A DNA stretch of 64,000 bases from Anaeramoeba flamelloides (lineage: Eukaryota > Metamonada > Anaeramoebidae). This document shows, piece by piece, positions 23,401-32,691 of the stretch (the first letter of the stretch is position 1; every line of letters starts with the position of its first letter). Under the pieces are notes generated by a model. It saw only the letters and a program-made list of their open reading frames with translations. It had not been told where the DNA came from and searched no databases. The translations under genes and the position numbers were made by a program. The stretch covers positions 2,418,001 through 2,482,000 of the forward strand of contig JANTQA010000048.1 of assembly GCA_027625915.1 (NCBI GenBank). Direction: 5' to 3'.

Positions 23401-23410
23401 CACAACCCAT
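14427..23410 (-). CDS. Heterotrimeric G-protein alpha subunit, 4 exons, 350 aa
   Basis: Exons in transcript order are 23410-23293, 19014-18681, 18278-18150 and 14898-14427; 1053 nt with TAA, phases agreeing at each junction. It is a membrane-anchored GTPase switch coupling receptors to effectors. The N-terminus MGCGPS offers Gly2 for myristoylation and Cys3 for palmitoylation. G1 is GSGESGKST (40-48), followed by the helical domain (about 57-168). The switch I arginine is R175 in TRARTTGI. Switch II is DVGGQ (197-201), with catalytic Gln201. G4 is NKID (266-269) and G5 is TCATDT (320-325). Length equals the usual ~350. The C-terminus is IGLC, so the Gi-type cysteine four from the end is absent (Ile347). 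The gene is intact. Donors are GTAAGT, GTAAGA and GTAATA. The subfamily cannot be assigned. Confidence 0.93.
15690..16600 (-). pseudogene. Degenerate protein-coding relic, unidentified, inside the G-alpha intron
   Basis: Several short minus-strand stretches have far more varied amino-acid composition than the surrounding noise. Examples are LYEKIDGLFSLSSIDQVIGL near 15720-15790 and GRTTINIILALEQCHILSLE near 16440-16510, the latter resembling a P-loop-like strand and helix. They fall in different frames with interruptions, so this is a broken gene or mobile-element relic and not a nested working gene. G+C is locally higher, for example GATCGCCGCGCTC at about 15665. No family could be named. 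Confidence 0.35.
16665..17013 (+). repeat. Family A repeat, partial copy
   Basis: Resembles the distal part of 8625-9210, including AAATTGAATTATTATGAAGA and the right end GATGGAAATAGCTTA. The left part is missing. Confidence 0.55.
17051..17600 (+). mobile_element. Family D MITE-like repeat, ~550 bp
   Basis: The left end reads CTAAACCCCAATTCAGAATT and continues into TTTTAACACCCC. The right end reads GTTAAAAATTTTGAATTTTA followed by GTTTAG. The ends are imperfect inverted repeats. An inverted copy lies at 45170-45708 and weaker ones at 57240-57565 and 60930-61290. Internal landmarks are ATTGATCGATCAAA and TTTATTTGAGTTCTTCT. Confidence 0.65.
18279..18680 (-). other. 402-nt intron 2 of G-alpha
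   Basis: Bounded by GTAAGA and AAAAAG; splits the codon of Tyr151 (TA plus C). It contains an imperfect AAT/ATT simple-repeat palindrome near 18520-18600. Confidence 0.8.
21158..21262. repeat. Perfect 27-bp inverted repeat with 51-bp loop
   Basis: Left arm 21158-21184 begins GATATTGGGAAAATGTCACT; right arm 21236-21262 is its exact reverse complement. The 51-base spacer is unrelated. Transcription from either strand would give a long stable hairpin. The open frame reading through it is a by-product. Confidence 0.85.
21971..22463. mobile_element. Family C MITE-like element with ~75-bp terminal inverted repeats
   Basis: The left end begins ATTACAGTGATAAAAATAAT and the right end finishes TATTTTGACTACAGTGATA. 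About 75 bases of each end are imperfect inverted repeats including the block ACGTGTTTCAAAATA. Related segments are at 24605-24970 (+) and 3440-3740 (+, partial), and inverted at 32160-32420. Confidence 0.65.
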
Positions 23411-24604
23411 TTCAAGAATGTATTTCTTTTTGTTAAAAAACAGGAAAAAATAGGATTTAACAATAAAAAATGATTTACTACTTTCCTTACCAACAATAAA
23501 AATACAACAAAAATAAGAGTAACTTTTTTTTGTTAACCACACTTTGTTTTATTGATTTATTTCAAATTTAGAAAAGTAATTTAAAATATTAAAATTCAAT
23601 TTCTTTTCTTTGAGAGTTTCTACATTTCAAACTTTTAATAAATTGAAATTTAGACATTTTTCCGCTTTTCGGTTTTCATAAAAACAATTTAGTGGCTTGA
23701 AAGTTTTACAAAATATTTTTTATTTGAGTAAACTTTCTCAAATTTCAATTAAATTCCAAATGTTATCTTTTGATAATTTTTTGCCATTTTTTGTTTTGTA
23801 AAAAAACATTTAGGTATTTGAAATTTGAAAATGAATGAAAGAATATCGGAAACTAAAAGAGTTCTAACTTACGTGTGGAAAGTTTAAAAAAGTCTTGAAA
23901 GTATCGATATACAGATGGTATTCTTGATATGTTAAATTAAATTATAACCCTCAACATAAACTTGCAAATAAATGAAAAGTATTCGAAAGTACAATTAAAT
24001 TAAAAATCGAGTTGAGAAATCTTGTGATATTCAAACCAAGTCTTATTATTAATATCTTTTTCCAAAAAGAGCAATCTTTTAAAGAGTATCCCACACAGAC
24101 TTCTTCCAGATAATCTCGTTACCTTACATTTAAAATTGAATTTTATCCAAATAATCAAAACACGAACTATGTAATAAAGCAAAGAAAGATGAAAAAAGTT
24201 TTTGCTTTTTTTTATTAAGTGATAAGTGTTTTATAATTTTGATAAAAATGAAAGTCATTTGGTTAAATTATTGCAAATAAATTTTTCCTTGGGTACTAAA
24301 AAAAGTATTTTTCAATTGTTTAAAGATGTTAGTTGTTGGAGGATTACAAAGAGACTAGGTAGTAAAGATATTTAATGATTTTTAAGAAAGGACGATCTTT
24401 TTTATTTCACACGAAAATCTTTTTTAGGGTTTGGAATGAATTTCAACTTTTCAATTTTTAAGGGGGTAAGTACTTTTTCCAAAATTTGAGTTCAACAGTT
24501 TTTGCTAAACTGAAGAATTCAAATCATTTCATCGACTAAATACATTAGTATTTGAATAAAGACAAGAGTCTCAGAGATCAAAGTCTAATATATTATAAAA
24601 ACAA

Positions 24605-24970
24605 ACCACTGTTGTCAAAATATTGCGTTTAAGAAAGATTAAACCGGGTTTTAAAAATAAAAAGCGTGTCTTTTTTTCATAGAATATCTAAACATTAATC
24701 CACCAAAGAAACTGACAATAAACTAAAATTATATATGGTAATAATTTCTTAAGGTTCGATTATTGAAAAAAAAATTCGAAAAATGAAGGATCAAATTGGA
24801 AATTAATCTCTAAAAAAAAAGAGTTATTTTTAAGAATATTTTTTAATCATTGAAAAAACAAAGAATTTCATTCAAAATTGAGAAAATTATGAAAAATTTT
24901 CAACAAATTTTATATAAATTGAAAATTAATTTAAAATATCAAGGAGTAAACCCACTATATTGATTTTAAC
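24605..24970 (+). repeat. Family C repeat copy
   Basis: Shares CACTGTTGTCAAAATA, AAAAAGCGTGT, AAAGAAACTGACAATAAAC and GAAAAATGAAGGATCAAATT with the other family C copies, in the same order. Confidence 0.6.
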
Positions 24971-25779
24971 TTAGGGATGCTATTGGGTAATGAATTAGAG
25001 ATTTCATTGGAACAAGAAGAAAAAAAAAACATACAGATTAAATTTTGAAACACAGATTATAATTGTAATGAACCTATTATTTTGATCGTTGAAGAAAATT
25101 GAAATCAAAAAAATATAAAAAATCAAACAAGAAAAAATATACATTAAATTATTATTTAATGATCTTATGCTTAAAGTTAAACACAATTCTTTCTTATTTA
25201 TACATTTTTATTTTAAAATTTGTATAGAAAAACTTTTGTTCGAAAATATTGATTAACTAATTACTTCTTATTTCTAAAGAATTTCCAAAATGAATTTAAA
25301 AAAAGAAAACAAATTTAATTCATCTAATTCTCATTTTGTTGTATAAAATAGGATATTTTTTTAATTCTTCTTTAAGAATGAGGGTTTATTGGGTATTTTT
25401 GTTTAATTTGTTCGTTATTTATTTTCAGTTAAAATGAAACTCAAAATAATAATGAATCATGTTGAAATTTTTTCTCTTTTTTTATTTTATTTTGTTTTAA
25501 AAATATTTTCTACATGTTTTTTGATTTTTAGAAAGAAACCCTTTTTATCCATCTTTAAATGAGATATTACTCTTTTTTTTGGCTTAATTTGATGTAAATA
25601 TTAAAAAAAAAAGAATTTTGATCACCATACTTCATAACAAAAATGTTCTATTAACAAATAATAAATAGTAATGGGACGAGAAATTCAAGGAAAAAAATAG
25701 TTTGTATTCAGACAAACTAAGAAGATAAAGAAAACCAATCTTCAAAAATAAGCTTTTATCGATTTTTTTTTTTTATTTT

Positions 25780-26175
25780 ATTTTCATTTTCTTTTTCTTT
25801 TTCTTTTTCTTTTTGTTTGAAAAATTTTTCTTTTTGTTTGCAACTTTTTTTTTTACAAAAGATCTAAAAAAAATATTTATCTTATAAAAGACAAATAATC
25901 ACTCCAAAATTGAGACTATGTTATGTCTTTTAAAATCAATTTAATTATCAGCAAAAAATTTTCTTGTTGAACTTTTTTCAGTGAAGGTTCAGTAATAAAA
26001 AATTGGTAATTTTCATTTCAAAAATTGTGATTCAATTTCTTTTTGTTTTTGGCTATATTTTTTTTTTTTAATTTTTAAAAATATCAGGTTTTTATTAGTT
26101 TTAGAAATACTTTAAAACGAATTATAAATCAGATTTAATTGTTTATTATTCTTGAATACTAAAGGATATATATAT
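25780..26175 (+). repeat. Family J repeat, copy 1
   Basis: Direct match to about 46530-46925. Shared landmarks include TCTTTTAAAATCAATTTAAT, AGTAATAAAAAATTGGTAAT and TTCTTGAATACTAAAGG. It begins with a TTTTTC-type microsatellite that is present in both copies. Confidence 0.6.
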
Positions 26176-27059
26176 CCCAAATTATTATTTGTGGGAGTCA
26201 CAATTTTTGAAATAGTCTTTTAGATAAGTATTTTTTCACAAATAGTAAACTTTATTTTTTTTTTATTTTTAATATTTTGAATAGTGGTGATTTATGAAAT
26301 ATTATATCCCCAAATACTAATTGTTTTATAAAAATTTCAATAAAGATTCATATTTTTCTTTATCATTAACTTATGATTAAAAAAAATGCTGTGTATTTAT
26401 TTTGAATATTATTTTTAATAGTATTCTTTAATTGTTAATTATTTTTGAATATTTAAATTATTTTCGTAATATAAATATTTCAATTCCACTTAAAATGGAC
26501 ATTCTGAAAGATAATTATTAATATCCGCAATTATTTTGGGATGATTTAATTTAAAAATAAATAAAAATAAAATTGATATAGTTTTGAGATAAATCTGTAA
26601 AAAATCTATTTAGATAATTTCTGGGAAATATTTATTTTAAAATAGAAGTATAATCTTATGATTATAATTATTTTTTGTTGTTAATATTGTTTTTTAATTT
26701 AAGAAATAAATAGAATTTCATAATTTTTTCAATATATGAGTACAATCTTTTATTTTTAGAAAAAAACAAAAAATTTCAGAAATGATAGGTGATTTTTTTT
26801 TGTTTTAAATTTTGATTTTATTATAAAATCAAGAGTTTTTAAAACCAAATAATCAATAATAAAAAAACTATACAGTTTTTTAAGAATTTAGAGAGGATTT
26901 GGAAAAATCTTTGATGTTTTATTTTTCAATTGTTTTGGATGCTGGGAAAAATCATTGGCTTTTTTTAATTTGAGTAATTAAAATATATCTCGGTAATATA
27001 TGTAACTTGGTAGTACTCTAAAATACTTGGTGTTAATCCTGTTTATTAATATCTATATT

Positions 27060-28020
27060 ATTTTTAATAATTGTCCAATAATCTTGTCTATTCCATCCAG
27101 ATCGAATTATTTCATTTTTTTCTCGAAATTGATCAAGATTCATATTTAAGAGTTTTATTCTTTCTATTTTAGTAATTAATATAATATTCTTTTTTTATTT
27201 TTTTTTTTTGAGAAAATTACAATTTCTCGAAAATTTTATCAAAATCCAGAAGCTATAATTATTAATTGATTTTCCATCTACTCTTATCTATTGGCATTCT
27301 TGGTATGATCAAGCTTTATGTTAATTTTGTAAATTATTCTACGGAAATATAGATTTATTTAGAAAAAAAATATGACTTTTCAGATTTATCCAAACACACA
27401 TTCCATTGAAATATATTTCAAGTCAGATTAAAGATAAACAAACCATAAAATAATTAACTAATGTTTATCTTTTTGAACAAATATAATTTTACTTCATTGA
27501 CTAATTGTTGTTGGTTACAAAACAATTTTATTTTTTTTCAAATTATCTTTGAACCTTTTTGATTTTTTTTTTTTGTAAATTTTTCTCTTTTCATGACCAA
27601 GATCCTAATTATTTTATTTCCAATAACCTATTTGATTTTAATATTTTTTCGTTATTAGAATTCTTTTCAAATTTCAGAATAATTGTATATATTATTATTT
27701 TAATATTAATTTCTGGAACTTTCCCTTCCATTATTAAAATCAGTTCATCTGTAAACATTTGATATTTTTTTCCAAATCTTTTCTTTTTTTCGATTAAAAA
27801 TTAACAAATAAATATAAATAATAAAAGTGATAAAGATACTCCCCTTGGTATACTTCTAATCTAACTTTAATACACTGGATTTTTTGAAGTATTTATAATT
27901 TCAAAGAAAAAAACAAAGTTTCGAATTTTTAGAAGGGCTTTTGGTACAACACTTTGTTAATCTAATAAATGCATGGTTAGTTATGAAAATATTCTTCACA
28001 AGTTATTATGTTAGTACACC
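27060..28020 (-). mobile_element. Worn LINE-type reverse transcriptase fragment
   Basis: On the minus strand a segment at about 27606-27760 encodes KKYQMFTDELILIMEGKVPE. It aligns by eye with the LINE motif FADDLILI, followed by the helix that usually reads as KFEKWSNNNKMKIN (here KFEKNSNNEKILKSN). Just upstream (about 27800-27860) lies a remnant of the QG..LSP.LF.LYI motif. Further downstream (about 27060-27180) a 40-residue acidic/basic stretch including REKNEIIRSGWNRQDYW may be part of the C-terminal region. It is old and clearly broken, with several interruptions. No endonuclease, poly-A tail or target duplication was found, and the element boundaries are guesses. Confidence 0.55.
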
Positions 28021-28263
28021 CTTAACTCACTTTGAAAAAAAAATATATTTAGAAGTCTAAATCTAAAGTTGATTCTTCTAAGTTTATTTTGTGTTTTTTT
28101 TAAAAAAAACGGATGTTTTCAAAAATTTAGTTTGATAAATTATCAGAAATGGAAACCTTAGGAGTTTTTTTCACTTATTTTTTTTTTTTTTTTTTTTTTG
28201 GATTTAACAATATCTTTAACTTAAAGAGTCAATTTACTTACCATGCATTTTTCCCATACCCAT

Positions 28264-29644
28264 GGCGTTAATCTTCTATTAAAAAAAATACATTGTAAAA
28301 AATACTCTTCTTATGATTGAATAAATCCAAATAATCAAAAAAAAAAATTGAGAGAATATAATTTGAAAAAAATAAATTACAAAAAAAAATAGAACCATCT
28401 CAAATACAAAAATTCTATTAAATAATAATAATAATAATAAATTAATTCAAAGAATCTTGTGGAATAAAGTGTTTTAAATAAAATTCTAAAAAAAGTTATA
28501 CTTCTTTTCAAAATACATAAAATTGCAAAACATTTTTGATAAAAATTCCCAATAAAAAACTTAAAATAATAGAAATGTGCTATATTAAACCCAATGAGGA
28601 TAATTATAATTTTTATCACGCTTCAATTATTTTTTATTCTTGAAAAAAAAAAATATAGGCTGTTTTTATTAGATTAGTAATGAAATTATATTTTTTTCAT
28701 AAATTACAAAAATAAAACAACTCTTTATTTTTGATTAAATAGCTTGAAAGAAAATCATATGAAATTAAATCACAAATTTCGAAAATTACAATTCCGAAAT
28801 CAGACAAATTCTAAAAAACATATTTTAAAAATTTGTCACTGTTATAAACTATTTTTATTTTCAATTTGGAACAAATAAACTGAGCTAGTAGAAAGTATGA
28901 CCAAAACCAATTTTATATTATCAATAATATACCAAAGATGATCACGTTTCTGCTTTTAATAATTGGAATAAAATTTCCATTTTTCTAACTTGGCTGTTTT
29001 GGATATCCCATTGAATTTTCTCTCAAGAGAGATAAAAGAAACCTTTAAGTAGAAAATCCAAAAATAAAAAAAAAAATGAAATTTCTTAAAAAAATAAAAT
29101 TGAGTTTTTTGATTATTTTATTTATACAAGCCATCAACTAAAATTCTAAAAGTTATTTTCAAATAAGTTTATTTATGAAAATTTTTTTTCAATATGAACT
29201 TTCTTATGCTCAAATCCAACTTTTTAAAAATCTAAATCAGCATCAAAATTTGATTCATATAAAAATTCACGGTAGCCTTGGAAAGACTGTAAATTTATAA
29301 ATAATATTGGTATCCAAATTCTAAATGGGTAAAAAATTTCACTTCCTTTTCCAGAGTCTTCTTTGGCTAAATTGAGATCGAAACCTCAAATTCCAACTTA
29401 CTTTATGAAACTCTATTTGAAAAAGAAAAATGAAAAAAAGAAAATGAAATAAAAATTTTTCCGCATTTATAATTCAAACACCAGCGATGGTGAGACAGGT
29501 TTGGTTTGTGTCAAAATATCATTAGGTGTGTGAATGGAATTAAAAAGATTTTAATTTGGTAATCTTCAGGTTTGTACTTTTTTAAAAAAAATGTAAATAA
29601 ATAAATGAACAAATAAATATTAAAGATGTTCCTGGTGACAGGCT
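28264..29644. other. Non-coding region between the RT relic and SNU13
   Basis: A+T-rich; no gene was supported. The stretch at 29290-29500 shares a short block (TTATAATTCAAACACCAG) with sequences near 4740, 19780 and 58080. Confidence 0.45.
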
Positions 29645-30217
29645 TTAAAACATTAAAGCTTGAATTTCCTTTTTTATTGAATCAATTTGCCTTTTCAGTT
29701 CGGAGCCTTCCAATTTAATAATCGTAGACGCGATGATGGGCCTGGAAAACCCACAGGCCCTTCCAAGTGCAATTGAATTTGGAACAAAGCACCAGAGAAC
29801 ATTTTTGTCTTCACAGAGGAGCGGCAGGTGAAGCACAATTTCAAGAGGGTTTGCATCTGCTGCAAGGATCACAAATTCTGATAAGCCCTTGTTTAGTGCC
29901 TTCATTGTTTCGTTTGCTCCCTTTTTGACTTGCTTGTGATTATTGGCTTGCTTACAGAGATTGAGTATTTGGATCATCAATTGCTTTTTGACTTTAGGAA
30001 AAGCTCGGGGCTCATAGATTGGCTTTAGCACCCTATTATTGATCTTTTTTATTTCAATGGTTTTGCTTCTGTTGGAGACTGTTGGCTGTGTTTCTTTTTT
30101 TTCTTTTTCTTTTTCTTCTTCTTTTTGTTTTTGGCTTTCGTTTTCTTTATCTTCTATTTCGATTTTTTCTCCTTGAAGAAGTTGTTTTTCGTTTGTTGTT
30201 TGATTTTGAAGAGACAT
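29645..30217 (-). CDS. SNU13: SNU13 / 15.5K (NHP2L1) snRNP and snoRNP protein, 190 aa
   Basis: Single exon, ATG at 30217, TAA at 29645. Residues about 67-190 match the L7Ae-family protein that binds the kink-turn of U4 snRNA and box C/D snoRNAs, nucleating Prp31 or Nop56/58 assembly in the nucleus. Visible signatures are the RNA-binding block KKGANETMKALNKG (98-111), ILAADANPLEIVLHLPLLCE (117-136) and LGRACGFSRPI (151-161), whose spacing follows human NHP2L1. The usual family length is about 125-130 residues. Here there is an extra N-terminal stretch of ~65 residues very rich in Glu, Lys and Gln (about 10-45), likely disordered. No in-frame start nearer the core is obvious, since the next methionine (residue 81) lies inside the domain. 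G+C is clearly higher than in the flanks, as expected for a conserved gene. Confidence 0.95.
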   Translation of the reverse strand: MSLQNQTTNEKQLLQGEKIEIEDKENESQKQKEEEKEKEKKETQPTVSNRSKTIEIKKINNRVLKPIYEPRAFPKVKKQLMIQILNLCKQANNHKQVKKGANETMKALNKGLSEFVILAADANPLEIVLHLPLLCEDKNVLWCFVPNSIALGRACGFSRPIIASTIIKLEGSELKRQIDSIKKEIQALMF

Positions 30218-30753
30218 TGTAGAACCGAATAAAAAAAATTATTTTAATTAAAAGTAAAAAAAATGAAACAAAATCAGATTGTCTCACAACTATAAATCTC
30301 CTGACTTTTGTCAACCTTTCTTCCTTTTCAAAGTTTAGGACCGTTTCAGGCAATTTGTTAACCTTTCAAATTGTTGAGATTACTTTTAAGGTGCAATGTT
30401 TTCAAAAGTGATTTTTTGTATTGTAAATCAAATAAGAAAATCAAGTTAAATTAAACATCTTTCATAAAAATAGAAAAAGTACTTCTTCAACTAATTGATA
30501 TCATACAGTTCTTTTGATTCAAGAAGCAAACTTAAATTATAATTATATATTAATGATAGTCATTTTTAAAAGTATATTTGATGGATGGACAAAAAGAGTA
30601 TATAAACCCGTTTTTGATAATTCAATTGTTTTTTTTTTTTGTTGAACTAAAACAAATGAGTAATGGTTGCAAACAATCCAAAGAACAATTTCACCAAAAT
30701 ACTCTTTGAAAAACTGTAAAGTATAAATTAAAATTCAAAGAAATGGCTTTTAA

Positions 30754-31235
30754 GGACTACGTTTTAGGTGAAAACAGTGAAATACGGTATAAAATCCCCT
30801 TTGAATAAGTTATGTAACGTAAGTAATATTTGTCCAAGTAGAATTTCTTCTCGAAAAAATGTGAAATTTTCACAATTTCAACAATTTTCATAATTTTAAT
30901 ATTTTAGAATTTCCCTCTCAATTTTTGGAACTCACACTATTTTCTATAGTTGTTGTATATATATATATATATATATATTAAATTGTCTTTTACAAGTTTG
31001 AAATGTTCTCAAATTTGAAATGCACTTGAAAATCCCCAAAAGCCATCTTTTTGTTATTTTCAATTTTCCTTTTCATTGAAAAACAAAGAAAAATAGTATT
31101 CCTGAAAAGGTAAAGATGACAAAAAAATGTTTTTTTTTTTTTTTGTCCAATTTCTTTATGTGTGAAAATTTTTTTTGAGAAGCGAAAGTGAAATAATACA
31201 ATTGCTCAGCCCCCTCAATGGTGGAAACGTAGTCC
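30754..31235 (+). mobile_element. Family E MITE flanked by TTAA, copy 1 (482 bp)
   Basis: Starts GGACTACGTTTTAGG and ends CAATGGTGGAAACGTAGTCC. The exact inverted core is GGACTACGTT. Both sides are immediately flanked by TTAA (30750-30753 and 31236-31239), the target duplication of piggyBac-type transposons. The interior has no recognisable protein. Copy 2 (34863-35348) is in opposite orientation, and a more diverged end lies at about 49190-49420. Confidence 0.75.
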
Positions 31236-32159
31236 TTAATTTGATTATTTTGAAATAATAAATAATAAAATAATTTTGATTAAACATGTTAATTATTAAT
31301 AACACAAAATTTAAAATTTTTGTAGACGTTTTACAATTAATTCTCAAATTTTTAAATATTTCCAAAAAAAAAATTTTTTTATTGTAAATTAATAATTCTA
31401 ATATAAATAAAAAACTCGATGAATTTAAATTTTATTTTTAAATAATAGAAATTAGTTATATCTACTTGAAATTATTAAAAATGGTTTTTTCTTCATCTTG
31501 AAAATTTCAAGAAATTAAACAAATTATTTGGAAATAAGATAAAAGATCAATTTTTAAGAGATCTTCAGGGATTCAATCTTTGATTTATCTTATTATGTAT
31601 TTTTAAAATAAGATTAAATTCAATTTTATTTATAAATAAAAACAAAACAATTGGAAATTATTAAAATTGCGATTTCTTCAAAATACAAATAGTTTGCCAA
31701 ATTTTTTGTGTATAATTATCAGAAAAACACTTTAAAAAAATATGAACAGATTTTTTACAGAAAATCTAATTGGGAAGAATGAACTCTTTTAAAAATGAGA
31801 ATCCATTTCTCTAAAGTTGACAAATGGGTTTGTTTATCAAGTTCAATTGTACCTTTGTTCAAAAAAAAGTAATCTATTGCCTTTTGGGTTAAAATAAATA
31901 AGATTTATAATGATAAAAAAAGGCGTTGGCCAGTCAAAAATCCATGCTTTTTTGTCTTCTAATTCCAATAAAATATCTAATTCACGATTTAATTCTATCC
32001 CTAAAGTCTAAATCAATTTTTAAAAGTAACTCCTTGAAATTTTTAAGAAACATTTCAAGAGAGGAATGTAAATCATTTAAAAATTTTTTGTAATGTTCCC
32101 AATTTTTTGTTTTTTTGATTTTCAAATGTTTTCAAATAATTTACATAGTTTTTTTGGTG

Positions 32160-32420
32160 CTATAAATTTGCTATCTCAAATTTGATCCTTGATTTTTTGA
32201 TATAAATTTTCCAATTTGATCCTTTATTTTCGAATTTATTTTTTAATAATAAAACTTTAAGAAATCAATACTATATTTTTACATTTTGATTTTTATTTGT
32301 TTCTTAGATCGGTTGATGTAGAGGCCGTCTTGAACAAAAAAGAAACACTCTTTTTATTTGTAAACATGAAATAAACTTTTCTGCACCTATTATTTTGACA
32401 ACAGTAACAAAATTATTAAT
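32160..32420 (-). repeat. Family C repeat copy, inverted
   Basis: On the minus strand it follows the order seen at 24605: TGTTGTCAAAATAAT, AAAAAGAGTGTTTC and AAATAAAGGATCAAATTGG. Confidence 0.55.
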
Positions 32421-32691
32421 TTTTAACTAACTTTTTGAGAGATTCAAAAAGAATAAAAACCAAAGATTTTGTAGCATTCTTTTGGAACAATAAGAAATTG
32501 GATTCTTATTCTCTCAATCCGAAAAATGACAACAAATTTCAATTTTGAAGTTTATTATCTATCAATTCTGTTATTCCCTTAGATTTTACTTTCATGATAA
32601 GATAAAATTTGATTTAATTTGTTTAGTTTCATTTTTTTGAAATTTTTCCTTGAGCAAAATCTTTTTTATCATTTTTTTTTATTTTAATAAC

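Larger units (their letters stand above)
23411..28241. other. Gene-poor region upstream of G-alpha
   Basis: Presumably contains the G-alpha promoter just above 23410. It holds a family C copy (24605-24970), a family J copy (25780-26175) and a worn reverse transcriptase (about 27060-28020). Apart from these, no coding signal could be supported. It is long runs of A and T with scattered ATTT repeats. Confidence 0.5.
30218..32691. other. Divergent intergenic region between SNU13 and the Rab21-like gene
   Basis: It should contain the promoters of both divergent genes. It holds a TTAA-flanked family E element (30754-31235) with an internal TA microsatellite (30955-30979), and an inverted family C copy (32160-32420). 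No coding signal was seen. Confidence 0.55.

Noticed and set aside
24000-24182. Minus-strand frame with TRLSGRSLCGILFKRLLFLE
   Set aside because: Composition is a little better than noise, but two other frames look equally good and no domain was recognised.
25780-25860. Glu/Lys-rich peptide encoded opposite the TTTTTC microsatellite
   Set aside because: Any TTTTTC repeat reads as Glu-Lys on the other strand; not evidence for coding.
28242-28263. Minus-strand MGMGKMHG followed by GTAAGT, reminiscent of the start of ribosomal uS12 or eS30
   Set aside because: No ribosomal second exon could be found between 23500 and 28240, where such conserved sequence should stand out.
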